Origin: Lachnospiraceae bacterium
Lineage (GTDB): Bacteria; Bacillota; Clostridia; Lachnospirales; Lachnospiraceae
Direction of reading: 5' to 3'
Length of the DNA: 8,512 bases
Assembly: GCA_024691065.1 (NCBI GenBank)
Contig: JAILOA010000067.1
Span: 1-8,512 of the forward strand
Below, in pieces: positions 1 to 7,100 of this stretch (within the stretch, counting starts at the first letter, position 1; each line of letters opens with the position of its first letter). The notes under the pieces are model-generated. The model did no database searches. It was not told the origin of the DNA and saw only the letters and a program-made list of their open reading frames with translations. Position numbers and translations under genes: made by a program.

Positions 1-760
1 TACTCCTTATAAGAAGCTTACGGATGCATATCTGTTCGATGCTTTGAGAGATAAGGCTGGATTTGGCAGAATTTCAAATAATCCTTATGGAAACGGTGGT
101 TATAATACCGGTATGAACGGCGCTTATGGAAATACCATGAACGGTGGTTACGGAAATACCATGAATAACGGTTACGGAAACAATGCCGGAATGAATAACG
201 GTATGAACAACGGTTACGGAAATACCGGAATGAACAACGGTATGAACAACGGTTACGGAAATACCGGAATGAACAACGGTATGAATAACAGTTATGGAAA
301 CAATACCGGAATGAACAACGGTATGAATGGTGGTATGAACAATACACCTGATTCTATGAATAATACAACAATTGCTCAGACATCCGTATCAACAGGTACT
401 ACAGAGACAACAAGTGTTACCGATACATTTACGATAGCAGGTGCAGACAAATATACTGACAACAGTTCAGACTTTAATACACAACAAAATACCGTTACCG
501 GTAGCTTTAGTCCGACTGCTGATTTCAGTAAGAGTGCTGAAACTCCTGATACAAGTTATTATGGAGAAAATAATCAAAAACCGATTGAAAAGCCTTCTAC
601 TCCTAGTTATACGGCTCCGGCTTCGGATGGTAAAAATCCTGAGGCAGGTTATTATGGAACAGATGGTTTTGCACAGACAACAGATGCTACTAATGCCAAT
701 GGTGCAACAACTGATGAGGGTTATTCCAAGCCAAAGCCTTATGGAGAGATAGACGATTAA
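1..760 (+). CDS. Unrecognised protein, 3' part, with Asn/Gly/Met/Tyr repeat tract (5' end outside window)
   Basis: The frame is open from the left edge (first full codon at position 2) to the TAA at 758-760. The true start therefore lies outside the window, and the TTG at 44 is not a convincing start. The visible 252 residues have three parts. About 27 ordinary residues come first (TPYKKLTDAYLFDALRDKAG and onward). They are followed by a low-complexity tract built from GYGNT and GMNN words (about nucleotides 83-346). The tail is hydrophilic, rich in Thr, Ser, Asn and Pro, contains two YYG words, and ends KPYGEIDD. There is no membrane segment, sorting signal or catalytic motif in the visible part. 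The composition fits a disordered tail or spacer of a larger protein, but I do not recognise the family and assign no function. The next gene starts 63 bases downstream with no terminator between, so the two may be co-transcribed. Confidence 0.85.
   Translation, partial: TPYKKLTDAYLFDALRDKAGFGRISNNPYGNGGYNTGMNGAYGNTMNGGYGNTMNNGYGNNAGMNNGMNNGYGNTGMNNGMNNGYGNTGMNNGMNNSYGNNTGMNNGMNGGMNNTPDSMNNTTIAQTSVSTGTTETTSVTDTFTIAGADKYTDNSSDFNTQQNTVTGSFSPTADFSKSAETPDTSYYGENNQKPIEKPSTPSYTAPASDGKNPEAGYYGTDGFAQTTDATNANGATTDEGYSKPKPYGEIDD
83..346 (+). repeat. In-frame tandem repeats coding for GYGNT / GMNN words
   Basis: The tract begins with irregular units, then two 24-base units (122-145 and 146-169; Tyr-Gly-Asn-Thr-Met-Asn type). 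Next come 39-base units at 188-226 and 227-265 that differ at only one base. A third, diverged unit with one extra codon lies at 266-307, and a decayed partial copy runs to about 346. All unit lengths are multiples of three, so gain or loss of units would keep the reading frame. The near identity of the two 39-base copies suggests recent slippage or recombination. Confidence 0.9.
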
Positions 761-814
761 TTAATCATTGGTAAGGTAAGCGCTGTTCGATTCCACACAT
801 AATTGTAAAGAAAT

Positions 815-818
815 GAGG
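815..818 (+). promoter_or_regulatory. Ribosome binding site that decides the GTG start at 824
   Basis: The GAGG core lies 5 bases before the GTG at 824. It overlaps the in-frame GTG at 818, so 818 cannot be served by it. The start at 824 gives a protein beginning directly with the Lys-rich anchor. Confidence 0.7.
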
Positions 819-823
819 TGCTT

Positions 824-1546
824 GTGAAAAAGAAAAAAATTATTATTATTTTGGTAATTGTAATTTTGATTGCAGCAGTAGTAGGTTTTTGTGTTTACAG
901 GTTTGTTTTCCAAAATAAAAATGAGACTGTATCCACACCGGGACATGAAATAACCAAGGAAGAATTACCTGCGGAAGAAGAGATTAATTATGTTGAGCCT
1001 GCAAGTGCGCAAGTTGGCGACAAGGTATCATTTGGTAATTATGAGGACCAGGAAATATGTTGGGATGTAATTGACGTACAGGACGGAAAGATTCTTCTTA
1101 TGAGTACGAAGCTTATTTATCAAAGTCCTTATCATAATAAGTATGAAAATGTATCGTGGGAAACCTGCGATATCAGAAAATGGCTTAATGATACATTTTA
1201 TAATGCTTCTTTCTCTGATGAGGAGAAAGAAAAAATTATTGAGACCAAGCTTAAAAATAAGCCTAATGATATGTTTGGAACCAAGGGCGGAAAGCCTACA
1301 AAGGATAATGTATTCTTGCTTTCTTTAGGAGAAATCGATGAATACTTTGTTGAGAGAGGTTCACTTATGGCATTTACCAGAGACGGAACCTGTGTATGGT
1401 GGTGGCTCAGATCTCCTGGCTTTAAAAAGAATTGTGCGGCTATAATCGGAGATTACGGTGCAACTGTTAAGCCGGGGCATAAGGTGTTTGATGAATCCGT
1501 AAAGACCGGAGGAATCAGACCGGCTATGTGGATTTCGGTTGAGTAG
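824..1546 (+). CDS. Membrane-anchored DUF6273-type protein
   Basis: The product is 240 residues from the GTG at 824. A Lys-rich N-terminus (KKKK) is followed by one strongly hydrophobic segment at about residues 6-28, then an acidic linker to about residue 62. By the positive-inside rule the rest should lie outside the membrane. The globular part (about 66-240) matches the DUF6273 pattern as I know it: GDKVSFGNYEDQEICWDVID at its start, a CDIRKWLNDTFYNASFSDEE block, a DNVFLLS strand, WWWLRSPG at 192-199, and a closing GIRPAMWISV. Proteins of this kind are common in Clostridia and often surface-exposed; their biochemical role is not known to me. Neighbours are the Asn-rich gene upstream (63-base gap) and a terminator-like hairpin about 46 bases after the stop, so this gene probably ends an operon. 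The family call rests on recognised motifs and was not searched. Confidence 0.85.
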   Translation: MKKKKIIIILVIVILIAAVVGFCVYRFVFQNKNETVSTPGHEITKEELPAEEEINYVEPASAQVGDKVSFGNYEDQEICWDVIDVQDGKILLMSTKLIYQSPYHNKYENVSWETCDIRKWLNDTFYNASFSDEEKEKIIETKLKNKPNDMFGTKGGKPTKDNVFLLSLGEIDEYFVERGSLMAFTRDGTCVWWWLRSPGFKKNCAAIIGDYGATVKPGHKVFDESVKTGGIRPAMWISVE

Positions 1547-1592
1547 ATGTGACGAAATGAGAAATTTTGTAATTCTTATGAGGTAAATATTA

Positions 1593-1626
1593 TTAACAGG
1601 GCCGGGTTATCGACCGGTCCTGTTAA
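1593..1626 (+). terminator. Terminator-like hairpin after the DUF6273 gene
   Basis: A 13-bp stem (1593-1605 with 1614-1626, one G-T wobble) encloses an 8-base loop and has a GC-rich core. It is followed by a TTT and then a T-rich stretch at 1639-1644. The poly-U is not immediate, so efficiency is uncertain, but position and strength fit an intrinsic terminator. Confidence 0.7.
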
Positions 1627-1633
1627 ATTTGTA

Positions 1634-1662
1634 TTGACTTTTTTATTAAAATTGCTTAGAAT
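1634..1662 (+). promoter_or_regulatory. Sigma-A-type promoter candidate upstream of tRNA-Leu
   Basis: TTGACT at 1634-1639 and TAGAAT at 1657-1662 are separated by 17 bases; each box matches the consensus at 5 of 6 positions. Transcription would begin near 1669, about 55 bases before the tRNA. A second TATAAT at 1703-1708 lies closer to the tRNA but lacks a -35 box at a normal distance, so it is the weaker candidate. Confidence 0.65.
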
Positions 1663-1723
1663 GTATTTTGTGTTTTGTGAAAAATGATGGGTTTGCATTA
1701 CATATAATTAAATAATTTATTAC

Positions 1724-1807
1724 GCGGAAGTGCTGGAATTGGCAGACAGGCATGATTCAGGTTCATGTGGTGGTTTCACCGTGAGGGTTCAAGTCCCTTC
1801 TTCCGCA
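1724..1807 (+). tRNA. tRNA-Leu, anticodon CAG
   Basis: The full cloverleaf can be folded by eye. The acceptor stem is 1724-1730 with 1800-1806 (7 bp, GCGGAAG/CTTCCGC) and the discriminator is A1807. The D stem is CTG/CAG (1733-1735, 1747-1749). The anticodon stem is 1751-1755 with 1763-1767, with loop TTCAGGT and anticodon CAG at 1758-1760. The long variable arm of class II tRNAs is GGTG/CACC with a GTTT loop (1769-1780). The T arm is 1783-1799 with a TTCAAGT loop. The anticodon reads the CUG codon. The 3' CCA is not encoded, so it must be added after transcription. Confidence 0.97.
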
Positions 1808-1813
1808 TACAAA

Positions 1814-1840
1814 AAAGGGTGGGCGGTCACGCCTGCCTTT
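1814..1840 (+). terminator. Terminator-like hairpin behind tRNA-Leu
   Basis: The outer stem AAAGG/CCTTT (1814-1818 with 1836-1840) and inner stem GGGCG/CGCCT (1821-1825 with 1830-1834) are separated by a small asymmetric internal loop. An A-run precedes the hairpin and an AT-rich stretch follows it. It lies only 24 bases before the next start codon, so it may end the tRNA transcript or act as a leaky attenuator for the LRR gene. Confidence 0.55.
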
Positions 1841-1863
1841 ATTATATTATTGTGAGGTATATT

Positions 1864-2628
1864 ATGTTTAAAAAGATATTAGTCAGTATTTTATGTATTG
1901 CAATGTTTATTTCGGGTATTTCATCAGATTCTTTCAGTAAGGTTGCTGTAGCCGATGCGACAACCTATGAGTTGGCGGAGGATGGTACCGGAGGTACTCC
2001 GGCGGACTATACTGAGGCCGACGGAGAGATGTTTCTTCTTAATCTTTTTGATAAGAATGTCGAGAATGTAGTGGTTCCTAAGTATGTTAATATTACTGAT
2101 TGGGGGCTGTGTCCGGTTACCGGCATTAGTCCCGGTGCATTTCGAAATAATAAGAAAATTAAAACCATTAGTTTACCGTATCGTATGAAGGAAATTTGTA
2201 ACAATGCCTGCAGAGGTTGCGTTAATTTACAGGAGATGACATTTCCTGCCCGTCTGGAGCGTCTCGATGCCAGAAGTTTTATGGGCTGTCGATCAATGAA
2301 AAAGATTACTTTCGAGGGGTGTAAAAAAGGTTCTCAGGTTACGGAGCTTGAAACAGGTGCATTTCAGGACTGTACAAAGCTTACCAAGGTTAATTTACCT
2401 TGTAAATTAAAATATATAGGTGAAGATGTATTTAAAAATTGCAATAATTTAAAGAAGATTGTTATTAACTGCCCAAAGATTAGGAAGTTAGGTAAGGGTG
2501 CATTTGAAGGAGTATCAGAGGAATGTAAGGTTTATATTCCTAAGTCTCTTAGTGCTTTCGATAAGGCTCTTTATGTGTTGAGACTGAAAGCTGACGGAAT
2601 TAAGGAAAGTAACATTATCAGTAAATAA
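1864..2628 (+). CDS. Secreted BspA-like leucine-rich-repeat protein (LRR_5 type)
   Basis: The product has 254 residues from the ATG at 1864, preceded by GAGG 7 bases upstream. An in-frame ATG at 1765 lies inside the tRNA and is rejected. Residues 1-32 form a signal peptide: KK, a hydrophobic core, and a likely cleavage after VADA (residue 32). Residues about 85-217 carry roughly five repeats of 22-26 residues of the BspA/TpLRR (LRR_5) form. Their pattern is an aromatic or Ala-Phe at the turn, a Cys-Asn/Thr-Lys-Leu step, then I/V-x-hydrophobic-P. Examples are GAFQDCTKLTKVNLP and DVFKNCNNLKKIVI. Repeat cysteines are typical of the type. There is no C-terminal anchor, so the protein is probably released or loosely bound. 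BspA-like proteins often bind host or bacterial surfaces; the ligand here is unknown. The gene follows tRNA-Leu by 56 bases and has no clear promoter of its own. Confidence 0.88.
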   Translation: MFKKILVSILCIAMFISGISSDSFSKVAVADATTYELAEDGTGGTPADYTEADGEMFLLNLFDKNVENVVVPKYVNITDWGLCPVTGISPGAFRNNKKIKTISLPYRMKEICNNACRGCVNLQEMTFPARLERLDARSFMGCRSMKKITFEGCKKGSQVTELETGAFQDCTKLTKVNLPCKLKYIGEDVFKNCNNLKKIVINCPKIRKLGKGAFEGVSEECKVYIPKSLSAFDKALYVLRLKADGIKESNIISK

Positions 2629-2720
2629 TTTACAAATCTTACATACAGCTACCTTAAATTAAGGAAGGTAAGATTATAAGTGTAAATTTACAAATCTTAT
2701 ATACAACCACATAAATTAAG
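2627..2720 (+). repeat. Two diverged direct repeats, about 36 bases each, 58 bases apart
   Basis: Copy 1 (2627-2663) and copy 2 (2685-2720) both begin AATTTACAAATCTTA, share ATACA soon after, and end TAAATTAAG; they differ by several substitutions and one indel. Copy 1 overlaps the stop codon of the LRR gene. An inverted pair AATCTTAC/GTAAGATT (2635-2642 with 2668-2675) encloses an inner CCTTAA/TTAAGG, so the RNA can also fold just after the gene. There is no T-run behind it, so a terminator role is doubtful. Confidence 0.75.
2681..2692. promoter_or_regulatory. Perfect 12-base palindrome TGTAAATTTACA, operator-like
   Basis: TGTAAATTTACA is its own reverse complement and spans the start of direct-repeat copy 2. 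Copy 1 has only the right half (ATTTACA). Such a site could bind a dimeric regulator, but it lies about 165 bases before the -35 box of the pncB promoter, and palindromes of this composition also arise by chance in AT-rich DNA. Confidence 0.35.
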
Positions 2721-2760
2721 CAAAATAATATAAATAGAAATTGCTGGAAAAAGATTAAAT

Positions 2761-2826
2761 AGGCTCGCAAAAGGGTGATTTTATTTAGGTTTAATGAAAC
2801 AAATGAAGTCATACTTTTGCGGGCTT
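2761..2826 (+). other. Long near-continuous hairpin between the LRR gene and pncB
   Basis: Pairing by eye gives a stem of about 29 pairs. The base is 2761-2773 with 2814-2826 (GCTCGCAAAAG against CTTTTGCGGGC, plus two outer pairs). One G/A mismatch follows (2774/2813), then 2775-2786 with 2801-2812 including several G-T wobbles, a 2-base bulge (2787-2788), then GTTT/AAAC closing a 4-base AATG loop at 2793-2796. A T-rich stretch (TCTTTGTGTTT) follows. It could terminate the LRR transcript or be a processed small RNA or inserted palindromic element; the sequence alone does not decide. Confidence 0.65.
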
Positions 2827-2845
2827 CTTTGTGTTTAAAAACAAA

Positions 2846-2874
2846 TTGATTTTTTTTAAAATTACACTTATAAT
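2846..2874 (+). promoter_or_regulatory. Sigma-A-type promoter of pncB
   Basis: TTGATT (2846-2851), a 17-base spacer and a perfect TATAAT (2869-2874) predict a start near 2881. That leaves a 5' leader of about 68 bases before the preferred pncB start. The -35 box is followed by a T-run. Confidence 0.75.
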
Positions 2875-2933
2875 GAAAGGGAGTACGTCCAGTAAAAAAA
2901 GGCGTTCTGATGTATTGGCGGAATAATAAGAAA

Positions 2934-2940
2934 AGTGGGA
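2934..2940 (+). promoter_or_regulatory. Weak ribosome binding site for pncB start at 2949
   Basis: AGTGGGA lies 8 bases before the ATG at 2949. The rival ATG at 2910 has AAAGGCG about 7 bases upstream, comparable in strength, so start choice rests mainly on the family's N-terminal length. Confidence 0.45.
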
Positions 2941-2948
2941 TATTTGTT

Positions 2949-4160
2949 ATGGATAGAATTATTAACAGTCTGTTAGAGACAGACATGTATAAGTTTAGTA
3001 TGGGACAGGCTATTTATCATCAATTCAGTGATTATAAGACTACCTGGACATTTAAGTGCAGAAATGAGGATGTACATTTTACTCCTGAGATGGTTAAGGA
3101 AATAAAGCATCAGATAAGGGAGTATTGTAATCTGAGTTTTACGGAGATGGAGCTTTTGTATCTAAAGTCGATTAAGTGGATTAAGGGCTCTTATGTTGAT
3201 TTTCTTAGGATTTGGCGCCCGAGATTTGATGATTTTACGGTGAATGAAGAGGCTGAATGTGGCTTGTTTATTGAGACCAAGGGTACCTGGCTCAATACTT
3301 CCATGTATGAGATTCCAACCCTTGCTATCGTAAATGAAGTTTATTTCAGGATGAAATATAATTATGATGATTTGTATGCAAGCTTTAAGGACCGTTTTAA
3401 GGCAAAGCTTGATAAATTGATTACCGGGGAATATAATATTTCCAATTTCAGCGAATTCGGTACCAGGCGCAGGCTTTCAGCTGAGGCACAGGAGTACGCA
3501 GTTAAAGAGCTTTCGCAACATTCTTATAAGGATTCAAGATTTGTCGGTACTTCAAATGTCCGTCTTGCGATGAAATATGATGTTGCTCCTATCGGTACCA
3601 TGGCACATGAGTGGATAATGTGCGTGGGACAGGGCAATCATAAGCATAATCCGGCGTATTCTAACTGGTACGCGCTTGATTACTGGGTTAAGGAGTATGG
3701 AGTTCTGAATGGTATAGCTCTTACGGATACAATTACAACGGAATGCTTTTTGATGGATTTTCAGCTTACTTATTCCACGCTATTCAGCGGTGTTCGTCAC
3801 GACTCCGGCGATCCTTTTAAATGGGGCGAGATGATGCTTAAGCATTATGAGGAGTTAGGGATTGACGCCCAGCAAAAAACATTGCTCTTTAGTGATGGTT
3901 TGGATTTTGAGAGTGCATCGGAAATATATGAATATTTTAAAGGAAAGACCCGGGTTGCATTCGGTATAGGTACTTATATTTCAAATGATACGGAGGTGGA
4001 GCCTCTTAATATCGTTATGAAGACGACATATTGTAACGGTATGGATGTCGCTAAGATTTCCGATGTAGAAGGCAAGGGAATGTGTAAGAATAAAGATTAT
4101 GAGCAGTATTTACACAGGTGCATTGACTGGAGAATGAGAAATGCCGAGGATTCCAGGTAG
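2949..4160 (+). CDS. pncB: Nicotinate phosphoribosyltransferase, E. coli PncB type
   Basis: The enzyme joins nicotinate and PRPP, with ATP hydrolysis, to give nicotinate mononucleotide in the Preiss-Handler route of NAD salvage; it is cytoplasmic. From the ATG at 2949 it has 403 residues, close to the roughly 400 of the E. coli enzyme. Motifs recalled from that enzyme are present in order: SLLETDMYKFSMGQA near the N-terminus, FGTRRR (170-175), FVGTSN, GTMAHEW with His220 at the position of the phosphorylated catalytic His, GIALTD, RHDSGDP, LLFSDGLD, FGIGT (338-342), PLNIV, and a C-terminal VAKISD. No key residue is missing. The start at 2949 has only a weak GTGGGA site but fits the family N-terminus; the in-frame ATG at 2910 would add 13 residues unlike the family. 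A good promoter lies upstream, and the giant gene begins 35 bases after the stop without a hairpin between. Confidence 0.96.
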   Translation: MDRIINSLLETDMYKFSMGQAIYHQFSDYKTTWTFKCRNEDVHFTPEMVKEIKHQIREYCNLSFTEMELLYLKSIKWIKGSYVDFLRIWRPRFDDFTVNEEAECGLFIETKGTWLNTSMYEIPTLAIVNEVYFRMKYNYDDLYASFKDRFKAKLDKLITGEYNISNFSEFGTRRRLSAEAQEYAVKELSQHSYKDSRFVGTSNVRLAMKYDVAPIGTMAHEWIMCVGQGNHKHNPAYSNWYALDYWVKEYGVLNGIALTDTITTECFLMDFQLTYSTLFSGVRHDSGDPFKWGEMMLKHYEELGIDAQQKTLLFSDGLDFESASEIYEYFKGKTRVAFGIGTYISNDTEVEPLNIVMKTTYCNGMDVAKISDVEGKGMCKNKDYEQYLHRCIDWRMRNAEDSR

Positions 4161-4195
4161 ACTATATCATTTTTTTATCTAAAAAGGAGAAAAAT

Positions 4196-7100
4196 ATGAA
4201 TTATTCTAAGAAAATTGTTATTATGATACTTATATTGTCGATGATCATTCAGCCGATTCAGTTTTCAAAGGCTGAAGGAACTACGATAGCGGAAATAATT
4301 GTCGATGATAATACTTATTTGTTTTATCAGGGAGATGAAGCCCAATTAGCCGAAAAAATATCTCGTTTTGAAGCTGCTACTTTTACTGTAAATATTTATT
4401 CTGATATAAATGGAGTAAAAATTGATATCCCACATGATTCTAATGTAACTTTTAATCTGGGAGTATATGAAATAAACAGACAGCTTTTTGATGATGACGT
4501 TAATGACGGTGAGGTTTTTGATGTCCATACAGGAGCAAGTCTAACCATTAACGGTGAAAAAGATACCACTGATGATGCTTATCATGAAGTAAAGATTTAT
4601 ACTGCTAACAGTGAAAAATATGGTGCTATAGAAAAAATGTACGGTGGTGTGATTACCGGCGGTAATAGTTGTAACGGTGGCGGAGCAATTAATATTAATG
4701 AGGACAATGTAAATGTTACATTGAATAATGTTATTATTGCGGGTTGCCGCGCCGATACCAGAAATGATGTTTTTTCTCATCCTTATGGTGATGGTGGTGC
4801 AATAGAAATATATGGTGAAAATAGTAATTTGACAATGAATGATTGTAGAATTAAAGGTTGTGTTGCTACAGATAATGGTGGAGCTATAGATATAGACGAT
4901 AATAATGTAGTTATAAATCTTAAAAATACAATTATTGAAAGATGCTTTTGTGAAAATGATGGTGGAGGAATCCATCTTGATGAAGGTAATGATAATTTTT
5001 GGCTTTATATGAAGAATTCTCAAATTTTAGCTAATTATGCTTCCGACAGCGGTGCCGGAATAGCTTTATTCAGTCAAAATGCTACAGTCAGAGGTGACGG
5101 TAATTCAAGCATCACATCCAACTATTGTCGAGGTTATGGCGGTGGTGTTTATATGGCTAATGAAAATCAAAAACTTTTTGATTTGACGATTAACGATAAT
5201 AAATCTGATAAAGACGGTGGTGGTGTCTATGCAAATAATGAGAATCAAGTTTTGTCAAATTTAACTTTAACTGACAATAAGACATCCGGAAGTGGTGGTG
5301 GTATATATATAAATGAGGATTGTACTACTATCACTAATTGTAAAGTAACAAAGAATTCCGCTGATTCTAAGGGTGGTGGTATTTACAGTACTTCTGATAA
5401 TGATGTGGATGTACATGTTACCGGTGACACTGTAGTAAAAGATAATACCAAGCATAATTTTTATTTTGAAAACAGTGATTATATTAATTTTGCACTTACA
5501 GGTAAAGCTGAAGTTTATTGTTATGTACCTACTGATTCAGATATTAAGCTAGTAAGCGAAAAAGGGAAAGGGGGACCTAACTGTATAAAGTTTTTAAAGG
5601 CTGAAGATTCCGCTTATACATTTACATACAATACTAATGATAGATATATTTATTATGTTAAGAGGAGTTGTCTTAACAAGGAAAAGGATACAGTGGGTGA
5701 GCCTTTTTCTACAGATGTTGAGCAAATGGTGATTCCGGCAGGTACCAAAATGCAGACAACAGGCAGAATTGTAAAAAGTTTAAGTGGTAATGATTATCAG
5801 GTTTATAAAGGCTATAATCGTTATAAGAGTTTTTCGGATGAGGAGAATGACAATTTAACCTGTTTTTATTATTCAGATGGTTTTTTTGACAGTGATCCAT
5901 ATAGTTATAATCCACATTTGGCAACTTTATCCTGGAATCTTACGATGAGCGGATTTTATTTAAATGCCGGCGGAACCGAGGAATATGATAATAAACATGC
6001 AGGTGCAAGGCAGTTTTTGGCAGATATAGGTTGTGATGATCAAAATATATCTGTAAATAGGTATAATATTATTCAACCTGGAACAGATTCAATTGGTGTT
6101 ACCGTTGGTAGCAAGAAACTTAAATATGATAATGGTACCGAGACCGGAAAGATTTTGGTCCCTATTGTAACCAGAGGTGCAGGTTATGGAGCAGAGTGGG
6201 CAAGTAATGTAACAGTCGGAAACGGTACGGATGTTACCGGCGAACATGAAGGCTTTGCCGAAGCGGCTGATAAAGTAATAGAATTTGTTAAAGAATACCT
6301 TAGTAAATATAATCTTATGGATGAGATAGATGCCGGAAATATTGTATTCTGGGTTTCAGGTTTTTCAAGAGGTGCAGCAACTTCTAATTTAGTCAGTAAA
6401 AGACTTGTCGAAATGTATGAAGATAATACTGTATTCAGTTATAATTTTGAGGCACCGAAGGGTGGAACCGATAAGGCAGAGTTGTTTGGTGAAAATGAAA
6501 AAGATAAATATTTTTGTATTCATAATATTATAAATGCCTGTGATATCGTTCCTTTGGTAGCTCCTGCTCAAATGGGCTTTAAGCGTTACGGAGTTGATCA
6601 TTATCTTCCGGGTAGCAATGCTAAAAGTGAACCGGTAAAAACAGTAAGCTATGCACATGATTATGCTACAGGCAAGGATTTAACGGATATTACGGTTACA
6701 ACATATTGTGATAATGAGCTTTATTCTTCCAAGAATGACAATAATTATACCGAAATGCAGAAAAAAATGCTTGATCAGCTGGAAATGATTGATCCGGGAA
6801 CCGTATATGATCAGTTTTTCGGTGTCTATGAAATGTTTTTTATAACTGTATATTATGATACATTTGAACCTGTTAAGAATTATGATACTTATAAAATGGA
6901 GGAATTCATAAATAGATTTATAGAAAAGGCTCAAGCATGGCATATTAAAAACAGAAGTAAATTTGCAACTGAAATCGATACGGATTCCAATGAAACGGAA
7001 ACTATCCAGAATGCTTTGAGATTTATGATGGGCTTGCTTTTCAGTATGAGTAAAGATAAATCACAATTATTTATGGATAGGGCATCCACCATAATGTCAG

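Noticed and set aside
122..346. CRISPR-like direct repeats
   Set aside because: Units are contiguous, in frame and coding, with no spacers.
18..347. Minus-strand frame rich in Tyr, Arg, Cys and Ser repeats
   Set aside because: It is the antisense reading of the tandem repeats in the + strand gene and has no start signal of its own.
441..752. Second + strand frame inside the first gene
   Set aside because: It overlaps the convincing frame and has a biased Leu/Val/Arg/Gln composition typical of a shifted reading.
1724..1807. tRNA-Leu as an integration site
   Set aside because: No integrase, no repeated tRNA 3' end and no mobile genes are visible in the window.
1765..1863. Upstream extension of the LRR gene to an ATG at 1765
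   Set aside because: The ATG lies inside the tRNA and the extension would place 33 unrelated residues before a clear signal peptide.
2881..2948. Riboswitch or attenuator in the pncB leader
   Set aside because: The leader is only about 68 bases and shows just a weak 5-bp pairing (2885-2889 with 2901-2905); no known NAD-related riboswitch pattern was recognised.
2654..2986. Minus-strand frame of 110 codons across the intergenic region
   Set aside because: It crosses the long hairpin and the pncB promoter, has low-complexity Phe/Leu/Ile content, and no convincing ribosome site.
4541..5023. Minus-strand frame of 160 codons, Ile/Thr/Tyr-rich
   Set aside because: It is antisense to the beta-helix coding region; its composition mirrors the Asn/Asp/Val-rich + strand codons.
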